A stretch of DNA of 64,000 nt from Aminomonas paucivorans DSM 12260 (lineage in GTDB: Bacteria; Synergistota; Synergistia; Synergistales; Synergistaceae). Position 1 is the first letter of the stretch, and the number at the start of each line of letters is the position of its first letter. The stretch spans positions 2,265,812-2,329,811 of the forward strand of contig NZ_CM001022.1 in assembly GCF_000165795.1 (NCBI RefSeq), written 5' to 3'. Both the position numbers and the translations under genes were made by a program. Below are positions 17,907 through 24,704 of this stretch, piece after piece. The notes beneath the pieces are model-generated. The model saw only the letters and a list, made by a program, of their open reading frames with translations. It did no database searches and was not told the DNA's origin.

Positions 17907-18781
17907 GGGGCCACCTCTTTCCGGGCCACCTGCCAGATATGGGCCAAAACGGGTTCCCACCTCGGGTCCGCGTCCAGGGGAAGCTGTCCCCTGGCGTACC
18001 CTTGAGCCACCTGATCCGAATAGGGCAAGTATCCCAGGATGGGGACCTGATACCGCTCGCTCGTGGGCGTCAGATCCTCCGACCCCATGCCGGCGCGGTT
18101 CACCAGGATCCCTGCGGGAATCCCCAGGTCCTGCACCACCTCCAGGGTGGACTCCAGATCAGAAACCCCAAAGGGGGTGGGCTCCGTCACCAGCACCGCA
18201 AAGTCCCCGTGGCGCAGGGTGGCCACCAGGGGGCAGGCGTTTCCCGGCGGACCGTCCACCACCAGGGGACGACCGAAAGACTCCGCCGCCGCCAAGGTGG
18301 CCTCCAGGACCGGGATGGGGTTGGGTTCCCCCAGGAACAGCCGCCCCTCCAGACAGGAAAGCCGTCCCGCTGCGGCAAGCCGTCGCTCCCCCACGGGGAC
18401 GGGCTCCTCCCGGATCGCCCCCCGGGGGCAGACCCGGGCGCAAAGGCCGCAGCCGTGGCACAGGTCCTCCAGCACCCGCACGGGCCCGGCCCCCAGGCAG
18501 AGAAGCGCCCCGAACCGGCAGGCCTGGGCGCACCTGCCGCAACGATCGCACCGATCCGGGTCCACCACGGGACGGAGGACCCGGACCAGATCACATTCCC
18601 GATACTCCGCCCCCAGCATCAGACACAGATTGGGGGCCTCCACGTCCGCGTCCACCCCCAGGGCCTCGGGGTGCAGACACAGCATCGAAGCGGCCACACA
18701 GGTCTTGCCGGTACCCCCTTTGCCGCTGACCACGACGAGGGAGAAGGGACGTCCCCCCGCAGGATCAGTGGGAACAGCCAT
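17903..18781 (-). CDS. MinD-type P-loop ATPase with inserted 2x[4Fe-4S] ferredoxin domain (second copy)
   Basis: 292 residues. Walker A SGKGGTGKT at about 19-27, VDADVEAPNLCLML, ferredoxin insert with CDRCGRCAQAC and CHGCGLCARVC, then DGPPGNACPLVA and LVNRAGMG. It overlaps the NifX-like gene upstream by 17 bases and the first copy downstream by 4 bases, so all three are translated together. The pair resembles ATPases of the orange protein complex neighbourhood. The two paralogues differ in their insert spacing and N-terminus, which suggests distinct roles rather than redundancy. Confidence 0.85.
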   Translation of the reverse strand: MAVPTDPAGGRPFSLVVVSGKGGTGKTCVAASMLCLHPEALGVDADVEAPNLCLMLGAEYRECDLVRVLRPVVDPDRCDRCGRCAQACRFGALLCLGAGPVRVLEDLCHGCGLCARVCPRGAIREEPVPVGERRLAAAGRLSCLEGRLFLGEPNPIPVLEATLAAAESFGRPLVVDGPPGNACPLVATLRHGDFAVLVTEPTPFGVSDLESTLEVVQDLGIPAGILVNRAGMGSEDLTPTSERYQVPILGYLPYSDQVAQGYARGQLPLDADPRWEPVLAHIWQVARKEVAP

Positions 18782-19160
18782 TCCCGCAGGAACCGTGTTC
18801 CTCCCCGTGATCGTGTCCGTGGGAGGAACAGAGCGCTCCGGTGGAGCGAAGCTGTCCCCGGAGATACGACAGAAGCACGTCCTCCACGGGGCCCGAAACC
18901 CCGGAGATCAGGTCGATCCCCGCCTCCTCGAAGAGCTGGGCCGCCCGGGCCCCGATGCCCCCCGCCACCACCAGATCCACCTCGAAGCCCCGAAGCCACT
19001 GGGGGATCAGGCCGGGCTGGTGCTCCGGGCTGGGGTGGGTCTGCCGGGAGACTTCCTTGCCCTCCTGCACGTCCACCAGAAGAAACTCCGGGGCATGGCC
19101 GAAGTGCCCGGAGAGCTGGTTCCCCTCCACGGGGAAGGCGACGCGCACCAGGGCGCTCAC
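18765..19160 (-). CDS. NifX-type cluster-binding protein with His/Cys-rich tail
   Basis: 131 residues. Residues 1-105 have the NifX/MTH1175 fold pattern (RVAFPVEGNQLSGHFGHAPEF, VVAGGIGARAAQLFEEAGIDL). The last 20 or so residues (from LCSSHGHDHG to the end) are rich in His and Cys and probably bind a metal. The tail is absent from the other NifX-like protein at 15826-16143. The gene overlaps DUF5320-type gene upstream by 4 bases and the ATPase downstream by 17 bases. A cluster carrier or scaffold served by the two ATPases is a reasonable reading. Confidence 0.82.
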   Translation of the reverse strand: MSALVRVAFPVEGNQLSGHFGHAPEFLLVDVQEGKEVSRQTHPSPEHQPGLIPQWLRGFEVDLVVAGGIGARAAQLFEEAGIDLISGVSGPVEDVLLSYLRGQLRSTGALCSSHGHDHGEEHGSCGNGCSH

Positions 19161-19399
19161 TGGTTTCCCTCCTGCTGAGGCGCCGCCTTCAGGGCCTCAA
19201 GCCTCGCCACCTCCTGCTGGAGGTACGCAAGCCTCTGGTCCACCCAGGCCTGCTGCGAACCGGCGGCCAAGCCCCAGCCGCAAGGCCCCAGACCTCGGCC
19301 CGACCCCATGCCTCCGCGAAAACCCCTGGCGCCTCCGGGCCCGGTTCCTGGACCGCAATTCCCGGCGAAACGACCGCCAAAACCCCGTCCGAATCCCAT
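19157..19399 (-). CDS. Small Gly/Arg-rich DUF5320-type protein
   Basis: 80 residues: a glycine- and arginine-rich N-terminal half (MGFGRGFGGRFAGNCGPG, with FRGGMGSGRGLGPCGWG) and a C-terminal helix likely to form a coiled coil (QRLAYLQQEVARLEALKA). This layout matches small proteins that occur beside NifX-like and ferredoxin-ATPase genes in many anaerobes. Function is unknown. AAGGGGGGA precedes the ATG. It is the first gene of the leftward unit and lies right behind operator copy 2. Confidence 0.75.
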   Translation of the reverse strand: MGFGRGFGGRFAGNCGPGTGPGGARGFRGGMGSGRGLGPCGWGLAAGSQQAWVDQRLAYLQQEVARLEALKAAPQQEGNQ

Positions 19400-19411
19400 G
19401 ATGATCCCCCC

Positions 19412-19434
19412 TTATTGAGTTTAGTTCTCAATAA
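19412..19434. promoter_or_regulatory. Palindromic operator TTGAG-N7-CTCAA (copy 2)
   Basis: A perfect 8-bp inverted repeat, TTATTGAG (19412-19419) and CTCAATAA (19427-19434), separated by 7 bases. Read leftward it lies directly after the -10 element and ahead of the ribosome-binding site of the DUF5320-type gene. Its 17-bp core has the same halves and spacing as copy 1. It is 27 bases from the stop of the Fur-family gene. Confidence 0.75.
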
Positions 19435-19435
19435 G

Positions 19436-19464
19436 AGCGTAGCGCCGAAGGGTCCCCCCGTCAA
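19436..19464 (-). promoter_or_regulatory. Promoter of the leftward NifX/ATPase unit
   Basis: On the minus strand TTGACG (19459-19464), 17-base spacer, and TACGCT (19436-19441), followed at once by the palindrome. It overlaps the last codons of the Fur-family gene. The -10 is weak, but the arrangement copies the promoter-operator at 15763-15811. Confidence 0.55.
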
Positions 19465-20006
19465 GCCGCTGGCCCCGTCCCCCAGCGCCCCTTCCGTCGG
19501 CCGCATCGGCAGCCCCCGCAAAGAGCGCACCGGGGCAGTTCCTGCCCCTCCCCCCGGCAGCGATCGCACACTCCCCGCAGGGAAATCCGCTGCCCCAGAA
19601 GGGAGAAATCCTGCTCCCGAGCCCAGGATCGTAGAGAATCCACCAGCTCCGCCGGGGCCTCCTGGGTCCGGCCGCAGCAGCGGCACACCAGCTCCAGCCG
19701 GGGACGGTCCTCTGTGGGGGCGAAGCGCTGCCTTCCCTCTTCCCCCTCCCGACGATGCACCAGCTCCAGATCCCCGAGAAGGTCCAAGGTCCTGTACACC
19801 GTGGCCAACCCCACGGACGGGTCCAGAGCCCGGACCCGGAGGAACAGGTCCTGGGCACCGACCCCGTCCCCCGCCTCCAGCAGAACCTCCACGATGCGCC
19901 GCCGCTGGGCGGTGATCCGACACCCCACCCCCCGCAGCGCCTCCAGGTATCGCTCCGTCTCCTCGGTCACAGAGGCCTTCCCGGCCTCGTCCCTTTCCTC
20001 ACCCAT
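19461..20006 (-). CDS. Fur-family regulator with altered sensor site and Cys-rich tail
   Basis: 181 residues, cytoplasmic. The winged-helix part spans about 15-90 (GCRITAQRRRIVEVLL, then VGLATVYRTLDLLGDL, the recognition helix). The structural zinc site appears intact: C108xxC111 and C147xxC150. The histidine cluster that normally precedes the first CxxC in Fur is absent (RPRLELVC instead of an HHDH-type sequence), so ordinary iron sensing is doubtful. After residue 155 there is an extra tail with C160, C163, C166 and C168, a possible site for an iron-sulfur cluster or another metal. By position it is the likely regulator of the two palindrome-controlled units beside it. That link is an inference. 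Confidence 0.85.
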   Translation of the reverse strand: MGEERDEAGKASVTEETERYLEALRGVGCRITAQRRRIVEVLLEAGDGVGAQDLFLRVRALDPSVGLATVYRTLDLLGDLELVHRREGEEGRQRFAPTEDRPRLELVCRCCGRTQEAPAELVDSLRSWAREQDFSLLGQRISLRGVCDRCRGEGQELPRCALCGGCRCGRRKGRWGTGPAA

Positions 20007-20077
20007 GCCGCACCTCCCGGAAAACCCAAGAACCAGGAAAACGTCAAGGCCATTTTACCCTACCCAACCCTTGCCCC

Positions 20078-20106
20078 TTGACGGCCCTCGTTCCAGGACA
20101 CTCAAT
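20078..20106 (+). promoter_or_regulatory. Possible promoter of the MOSC gene with an operator half-site
   Basis: TTGACG at 20078-20083, then 17 bases, then CTCAAT at 20101-20106, a weak -10. The CTCAATA sequence equals one half of the palindromes at 15795 and 19412, but the matching TTGAG half is missing. Regulation by the same protein is possible but not supported by a full site. Confidence 0.3.
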
Positions 20107-20145
20107 AGGGGGAACGAAACCATCATCCTTGGGAGGTCGATCCCC

Positions 20146-20571
20146 ATGGCCCGTCTGGTGGCGGTGTGTGCGAGCAAGGTGCGGCAGGAGCCAAAGGTGG
20201 AGCTGCCCGAAGGGACCTGCGTGGAGGGCAAGGGGTTGGAGGGGGATTCCCACTTCGGCATCCCCGGACGTCCCTTGAGCCTCCTGCGGAGGGAGGACGT
20301 GGAGCAGGTGGAGGTCCTGGCAGGCTTCCCCTTCCCCCCGGGCTCCCTGGCGGAGAACCTGGTGGTGGAGGGACTGCCGGATCTGGCGGTGGGGGACCTG
20401 CTGGAGATCGGGGGAGCGCTGCTTCGGGTGGCGGAGAAGGGCAAACGCCCCGAAGAGCCCCACAGCTACGACTACCGGGGCTGGTGCCTGCTGCCCACGG
20501 TGGGGTTCTTCTTGGAGGTGGAGCGGGGGGGAGTCCTGCGCCCCGGCGACGAGGTGACCCTGAAGAGGTAG
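20146..20571 (+). CDS. MOSC-domain protein
   Basis: 141 residues from ATG 20146 with GGGAGG 9 bases upstream. This is a stand-alone MOSC domain (MLVA-type start MARLVAVCASKV, GLEGDSHFG, LSLLRREDVEQ, GSLAENLVVEG). MOSC domains are related to the C-terminal domain of molybdenum-cofactor sulfurase and are thought to handle a sulfur or molybdenum-cofactor group. The conserved cysteine of many members is not clear here. A molybdenum hydroxylase is encoded at 54461-58130 in this window, so a cofactor role is plausible. Divergent from the Fur-family gene. Confidence 0.82.
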   Translation: MARLVAVCASKVRQEPKVELPEGTCVEGKGLEGDSHFGIPGRPLSLLRREDVEQVEVLAGFPFPPGSLAENLVVEGLPDLAVGDLLEIGGALLRVAEKGKRPEEPHSYDYRGWCLLPTVGFFLEVERGGVLRPGDEVTLKR

Positions 20572-20578
20572 GCCCTCC

Positions 20579-20608
20579 GGGTCCGGCGGCAGAGTCTCCG
20601 CCGGACCC
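20579..20608. terminator. Bidirectional terminator
   Basis: A perfect 11-bp inverted repeat (GGGTCCGGCGG at 20579-20589, complement at 20598-20608) lies between the convergent MOSC and PNPOx-like genes. No long T-run is present. Confidence 0.55.
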
Positions 20609-20618
20609 GAAGCCTCCT

Positions 20619-21029
20619 CTAAGGCCGCACCACCCGGGTGGTGCCGGAGAAGTCCCAGAACCGAGCCTCCCAATCCTCCAGGCGGAAGACTTCGAAGATC
20701 GAGTTGTCCGGGGAACCGTACATCTCCTTCAGGGACGGGTTCTCCTCCAGGATCCGGGTTTTCTGTTCCTCCCCGGGGAAGAAGACCGCCCGCCCCCGGA
20801 CCCGCAGGGTCACCGACCAGTCGGGGGAGCAGAACGCCACCTCGCACCGGGGATCCTCCTGAAGCTGCCGGAACACGTCTTTGAAGTTTGCGGTGCAGAA
20901 CAGGGGACACCCGCCGTCCTCGAACTGGAACATGAAGGGCCGGACCCGGGCCCCCTCCGGCTCCTGGGTGGCCAGAAACCCGAACCGATTCTTCCCCAAA
21001 AACTCGAACACCTCTCGCACGCCTTCCAT
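20619..21029 (-). CDS. Pyridoxamine 5'-phosphate oxidase-fold flavin-binding protein
   Basis: 136 residues from the ATG complementary to 21027-21029 with AGGAGG upstream. The split-barrel fold is recognised from FGFLATQEPEGARVRPFMFQF, GCPLFCTANFKDVFRQLQEDPRCEVAFCSPD and VRGRAVFF. Relatives bind FMN or F420 or haem and reduce or protect against reactive compounds. True pyridoxal-phosphate synthesis is unlikely because of the short length. A longer in-frame start exists upstream but would span the operator. It shares its operator with the MarR gene next door, which likely represses it. Confidence 0.8.
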   Translation of the reverse strand: MEGVREVFEFLGKNRFGFLATQEPEGARVRPFMFQFEDGGCPLFCTANFKDVFRQLQEDPRCEVAFCSPDWSVTLRVRGRAVFFPGEEQKTRILEENPSLKEMYGSPDNSIFEVFRLEDWEARFWDFSGTTRVVRP

Positions 21030-21064
21030 CTCGTTTCCTCCTTTGCCTCTCGGGACCCGATTTA

Positions 21065-21078
21065 GTTCGACATCGAAC
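21065..21078. promoter_or_regulatory. MarR-type operator upstream of the PNPOx-like gene
   Basis: GTTCGA-CA-TCGAAC inverted repeat, 6-bp arms. It matches the site at 21542-21555 over TAGTwCGACrTCGAAC. A possible minus-strand promoter surrounds it (TTGCGC at 21084-21089 and CTAAAT at 21060-21065, 18-base spacing), so the site would cover the spacer. Confidence 0.65.
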
Positions 21079-21097
21079 CAACAGCGCAAAAAAAGAG

Positions 21098-21529
21098 CTA
21101 CTCCTCCCTCAGGTTCGCCCGGAGACGGTCCAGCATCCCCTCCAGTGCCCGGACCTCCTCCTCCCTGAAGCCGTCCAGGAGACGGCGGTTCAGCGCCTCG
21201 GACACCTCCTCGAAGGCGGGACGCAGGGCCTGCCCCCGCTCCGTGAGGCGCACCCGACAGACCCTGCCGTCCCCCCCGTCCCGCTCCCGGGCCACGAACC
21301 CCCGGGATTCCAGCTTGTCCACCAGGGTGGTGACGGTGGCCTTGGTGCGGCCGATGCGCCCCGCCAGCTCCGTCATGGGGAGCCGGTCCTCCACGAACAG
21401 GTGGTGCAGGATGTCCCCGTGGGAGGGGACCACCCCCTCCACCCCTCGAACCTCCAGCTCCCGGAGGATCAGGCGGTGGGCGCCTTCATGGATGCGGCTG
21501 ATCTGGGCGACGACCTTCGAAGGGCTCAT
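21098..21529 (-). CDS. MarR-family transcriptional regulator, probably leaderless mRNA
   Basis: 143 residues from the ATG complementary to 21527-21529. Winged helix: HDILHHLFVEDRLPMTELAGR, IGRTKATVTTLVDKLESRG (recognition helix), then the wing VARERDGGDGRVCRVRLTERG. N- and C-terminal helices form the dimer region. There is no ribosome-binding site: the six bases before ATG are all C, and the -10 box ends just 6 bases before the ATG, so transcription should begin at or next to the start codon. An upstream in-frame start would include promoter DNA and is less likely. It faces the PNPOx-like gene, 68 bases downstream. Confidence 0.85.
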   Translation of the reverse strand: MSPSKVVAQISRIHEGAHRLILRELEVRGVEGVVPSHGDILHHLFVEDRLPMTELAGRIGRTKATVTTLVDKLESRGFVARERDGGDGRVCRVRLTERGQALRPAFEEVSEALNRRLLDGFREEEVRALEGMLDRLRANLREE

Positions 21530-21535
21530 GGGGGG

Positions 21536-21564
21536 AATATAGTACGACGTCGAACTTCTTGCAA
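21536..21564 (-). promoter_or_regulatory. Promoter of the MarR gene with operator in the spacer
   Basis: On the minus strand TTGCAA (21559-21564), exactly 17 bases, and TATATT (21536-21541). The palindrome at 21542-21555 fills the spacer, so regulator binding would exclude RNA polymerase (autorepression). Confidence 0.75.
21542..21555. promoter_or_regulatory. MarR-type operator at its own promoter
   Basis: GTACGACGTCGAAC, an inverted repeat with one mismatch, between the -35 and -10 boxes of the MarR promoter. The same 14-bp element occurs at 21065-21078. Confidence 0.7.
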
Positions 21565-21575
21565 GGTCCCCCACC

Positions 21576-22613
21576 TCATCCTTCCGACTGGACCTCCTCC
21601 AGGTTGGATCGGCCCAGGTTGCACTTCATGCAGAGGGTCCGCAGGTTGTCCATTTCGTCGGTCCCCCCCTTGGATCGGGGCACGATGTGGTCCACGTGGA
21701 GCACCACCCCGTGCCTTTCCGCAGAACGCCCGCAGAGGCGGCAGGTGTACCGATCCCGGGAGAGGACCTGCCACCACTTTCGGGGCCGAAGGAACCGATA
21801 GGATTCCATCTCCGGGAGATCTGGCTCCTCCTCCGATGCCTCCGGGGGCTGGGTCAGGGGAGGGACGCCTTCTTCTGCCCACTGTGCCACGCTTGCTTTC
21901 AGACGACGCACCAGGATCCCCAGCCGCGAAGGTTCGCCCCTCGCCAGACGGAGGCCGCAATCCAGCAAAGGGTACAGGGCCACGAAGGGAAGCACCAGTT
22001 CACGCATCCATCCATGGGAACCGAAGGGAAAGGGAAGAGGCGGAGAGTCCCAGGTGACCCAGGGCTCCCCAAGGCTCTCCAGCAACTTGGCATCATAATA
22101 GTTCGGCGCTATCCGTGCCTGGACCAGGGCCGGGGCAAGTCCCTGCCAGGCGAGGCGCATCTCCCGGATCACCCGCCTTCGGTAAACCCCATCCACGTGG
22201 TAGACGAAGGGGCGGAAGGACACTCGCAGGGCCCCGGCGGGCTCCACCACCAGTAACAGTTCGCAGGGGGGATAACGGAACGGAGTCCCGTCGGGGTGGA
22301 CAACCGCCAGCCCCTCCTCGTTCTTCCTTCCACAAACTCCCACGAAGACCTCCGCATAGTCCTTCACCTCCCGGGCGTCCTTGCGGTGGGAGGGACGACG
22401 GCGAAGCACCGTGTCCCCAAAGGGGTCGATCCCGTAAACCTCCCGAGTCCGCCCCAGGAGGAGCATCACCACGCGCTCCAGGCGGGGGAAGAAATAGCTC
22501 TGCAGAGCTTCCAGCCGGGTCTTCACGTCGGGGATGCGAAAAATCCCCGCATCCTGCGTTTCGAAACGGACCTCTTCCGTGGATGGACAAGCGAGGACAG
22601 AAGATCGCCCCAT
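21576..22613 (-). CDS. HNH endonuclease-domain protein with unknown N-terminal domain
   Basis: 345 residues from an ATG with GGAGGGAG upstream. Residues about 285-335 form a canonical HNH zinc-finger nuclease: CRLCG, then LHVDHIVPRSKGG with the DH pair, NLRTLCMKCNLGR with the asparagine and second CxxC. The first 280 residues have no domain I recognise. They contain FRIPDVKTRLEALQSYFFPRLE and VYGIDPFGDTVLRR and look like a folded, non-membrane domain. No methyltransferase or restriction specificity gene is adjacent, so this is not an obvious restriction system. It may be a stand-alone defence or DNA-processing nuclease. Confidence 0.75.
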   Translation of the reverse strand: MGRSSVLACPSTEEVRFETQDAGIFRIPDVKTRLEALQSYFFPRLERVVMLLLGRTREVYGIDPFGDTVLRRRPSHRKDAREVKDYAEVFVGVCGRKNEEGLAVVHPDGTPFRYPPCELLLVVEPAGALRVSFRPFVYHVDGVYRRRVIREMRLAWQGLAPALVQARIAPNYYDAKLLESLGEPWVTWDSPPLPFPFGSHGWMRELVLPFVALYPLLDCGLRLARGEPSRLGILVRRLKASVAQWAEEGVPPLTQPPEASEEEPDLPEMESYRFLRPRKWWQVLSRDRYTCRLCGRSAERHGVVLHVDHIVPRSKGGTDEMDNLRTLCMKCNLGRSNLEEVQSEG

Positions 22614-22755
22614 GGCAACTCCCTCCTGAAATAAAAATGAACTCCAATGAAGAATACCCATCTCCCTGCCGCCTCGCAAGGGGCCTATACTGATGGGGAC
22701 CCGCTGGGACCAGGCGGGGCGAATCGAGAAACCCGCGCCCCAAGGAGGGAGACCC

Positions 22756-23061
22756 ATGTCGTTGCAGACCTCTCCAGTCCCCGAAGAGCTGGCTGCCTTC
22801 TGCCGCCGCCACCACATCCGCCGGCTGGCACTGTTCGGCTCGGCGCTGGGCCCCGGTTTTCGCGAATCCAGCGACATCGACCTCCTGGTGGAATTCCGGC
22901 CGGAGCACATCCCCGGCCTCCTGGGAATGGCCCGACTGGAGCGGGAGCTCTCCGCCTTCTGGGGAGGACGTCGGGTAGACCTGCGTACCCCGGAGGACCT
23001 GAGCCCCTATTTCCGCCAGCAGGTTTTGGAGGAGGCGAAGGAGCAGTATGCGGAAGGATGA
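22756..23061 (+). CDS. MNT-type nucleotidyltransferase-domain protein
   Basis: 101 residues from ATG 22756 with AAGGAGG upstream. A minimal nucleotidyltransferase fold with the catalytic motif [22 protein letters not shown] (GS then DxD). The family includes the antitoxin half of HEPN/MNT systems, which adenylylates its HEPN partner. No HEPN gene follows. Instead the sequence overlaps the sulfatase gene by 14 bases in another frame. A TATACT box at 22686-22691 lies upstream. It could be an orphan antitoxin or have an unrelated role. Confidence 0.78.
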   Translation: MSLQTSPVPEELAAFCRRHHIRRLALFGSALGPGFRESSDIDLLVEFRPEHIPGLLGMARLERELSAFWGGRRVDLRTPEDLSPYFRQQVLEEAKEQYAEG

Positions 23062-24379
23062 CCACCTCGGGAGCCGCAGGCTTCCCTTTGGGGTCGCTTG
23101 GGTGTCCTTGGCCCTGATTCTGATCTCTCCCGCATGGGCGGCTCCCCTGGACGAGGCGGAGCTGCGGGGGTTCTTCGAGGCGCGATGGCGGGCCGCCGCG
23201 GAGGCCCCCTCCCCCCTTCGGGGGGCCTACGGGGGGTGCAATGTGGTCTCGATCCAGATCGAGTCCCTCCAGACCTTCCCCCTGCACAGGAGGCTGGAGG
23301 GAAGGGAGATCACCCCGGAGCTGAACCGGCTGGCGGAGCGGGGCCTGGAGTGGACCTGCTGCTTCGGCCAGACAGCGGGGGGCAACACCTCCGACGCGGA
23401 GCTGCTGGCTCTGTGTTCCCTGCTGCCCCTTCAGGAGGGGGCGGCGTTTCGGCGGTGCGCCGGGTGCGACCTGCCCTCCCTGCCCCGGGCGCTGAAGGCG
23501 GCGGGCTACCGCACCGCGGTCTTCCACGGCAACGAGCCGGAGGTGTGGAACCGCCACCGCATCTACCCCCGCCTGGGGATGGATCTGTACGTCCACGCCC
23601 GGGAGTTCGGCATGGACGAGCGCATCGGCCTGGGCCTTTCGGACCGGAGCTTCTTCGAACAGACCCTGCCCCGCCTCAAGGAGCTGCGTCGTCCCTTCTT
23701 CGCCCACCTCATGACCCTCTCCAGCCACCACCCCTTCCAGGTGGGGGACGCCACGGACTTCCATCCGGGCCCCTTCGCGGGAAACCCCTTCGGGGACTAC
23801 CTGCGGAGCGTCCACTACGCGGACCGCTGCATCGGGGATTTCGTGCGGCACCTGGAGGCCTCGGAGCTGGGGGGCAACACCCTGGTGGTGCTCTACGGGG
23901 ACCATCGGGGGATCACCCTGGAACAGAGGGGGGATCTGGCCCGGTTCTACGCCCTCACCGGGGGCGGAGGACCGACGGGGGAAAGGGAGGACGCCTTCTG
24001 GTGGCGCCAGACCCTGACGGTGCCCCTGATCCTTCTGGCGCCGGGAAGAGAGGGGGTCCCGACCCTTCAGGGCCGCATGGACGCGCCGGTGGGACAGGTG
24101 GACATCGCCCCCACCCTGGCGTCCCTGTTGGGGGTTCCCCTCCCCTGGGCCCTGGGGCAGGACCTGCTGAACCACCCCGACGGGCTGGTGGTGTTCCGGC
24201 GTCCCGAGCTGATCGACCGGGACTACTGGAGCGCCTTCGAGGGCCAGCGGGTGCGGGATCGGCACACGGGAGGAGCGGTGCTGTCCGTGGCGGTGCGCAG
24301 CGCCTGGCGGGAGGCGATGCGCCGCCAGGCGGCCAGCGACGCCCTGCTGGAGCGGGGGATCCCCTCCACCGGCCCTTGA
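23048..24379 (+). CDS. Secreted LtaS-like sulfatase, no membrane domain
   Basis: 443 residues with a signal peptide ([18 protein letters not shown], cleavage near residue 31). The rest is an alkaline-phosphatase-superfamily domain similar in motif order to the membrane protein at 13716-15599: metal ligand E72 in IQIESLQTF, nucleophile T114 in [32 protein letters not shown], and the DH pair in LYGDHRGI. The usual five membrane helices of LtaS are absent, so it is a soluble periplasmic form. It may process phosphoglycerol or phosphoethanolamine groups on envelope glycans. The start overlaps the nucleotidyltransferase gene. Confidence 0.82.
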   Translation: MRKDDHLGSRRLPFGVAWVSLALILISPAWAAPLDEAELRGFFEARWRAAAEAPSPLRGAYGGCNVVSIQIESLQTFPLHRRLEGREITPELNRLAERGLEWTCCFGQTAGGNTSDAELLALCSLLPLQEGAAFRRCAGCDLPSLPRALKAAGYRTAVFHGNEPEVWNRHRIYPRLGMDLYVHAREFGMDERIGLGLSDRSFFEQTLPRLKELRRPFFAHLMTLSSHHPFQVGDATDFHPGPFAGNPFGDYLRSVHYADRCIGDFVRHLEASELGGNTLVVLYGDHRGITLEQRGDLARFYALTGGGGPTGEREDAFWWRQTLTVPLILLAPGREGVPTLQGRMDAPVGQVDIAPTLASLLGVPLPWALGQDLLNHPDGLVVFRRPELIDRDYWSAFEGQRVRDRHTGGAVLSVAVRSAWREAMRRQAASDALLERGIPSTGP

Positions 24380-24386
24380 GGGAGGT

Positions 24387-24704
24387 TCAGTGGGTGGTCA
24401 GCTTGAGGCCCACCAGACCCGCCAGCACCAGGCCCAGGGAAAGCAGCCTTCCGGGGGACGCGGACTCCCCGAAGAGCAGGATGCCCAAGAGGGCGGTCCC
24501 CACGGCGCCGATGCCGGTCCACACGGCGTAGGCGGTGCCCAGGGGAAGGCGGCGCACCGCCCAGCCCAGAAGCACCACGCTGGCGGTCATGACCGTCAGG
24601 GTGACGACGCTGGGGACCAGGCGGGTGAACCCCTGGGTGTACTTGAGCCCCACCGCCCAGCCGCACTCGCAGATCCCCGCCAGGAAGAGCACCAGCCAGC
24701 TCAC
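24387..24704 (-). CDS. sugE: SMR-family guanidinium exporter (Gdx/SugE)
   Basis: 105 residues, exactly the length of Escherichia coli SugE/Gdx, from a GTG overlapping the previous stop (GTGA). Four membrane helices. Helix 1 contains the essential glutamate ([17 protein letters not shown]), and the helix 3 region [22 protein letters not shown] followed by [14 protein letters not shown] is characteristic of the Gdx subtype rather than of multidrug EmrE. Gdx proteins export guanidinium in exchange for protons. The upstream overlapping gene is a YheO-type regulator, so regulation of guanidinium export is likely. Confidence 0.9.
   Translation of the reverse strand: MSWLVLFLAGICECGWAVGLKYTQGFTRLVPSVVTLTVMTASVVLLGWAVRRLPLGTAYAVWTGIGAVGTALLGILLFGESASPGRLLSLGLVLAGLVGLKLTTH

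Noticed and set aside
15826-19160. Nitrogenase cofactor assembly locus
   Set aside because: NifX-like domains are present but no nifHDK, nifB radical-SAM or nifE/N genes. Such domains are common in non-fixing anaerobes.
20078-20106. Third full TTGAG-N7-CTCAA operator
   Set aside because: Only the CTCAATA half is present. The other half is missing, so it is not counted as a full site.
22756-24379. HEPN/MNT toxin-antitoxin pair
   Set aside because: No HEPN protein is encoded next to the MNT gene. The overlapping gene is a secreted sulfatase.
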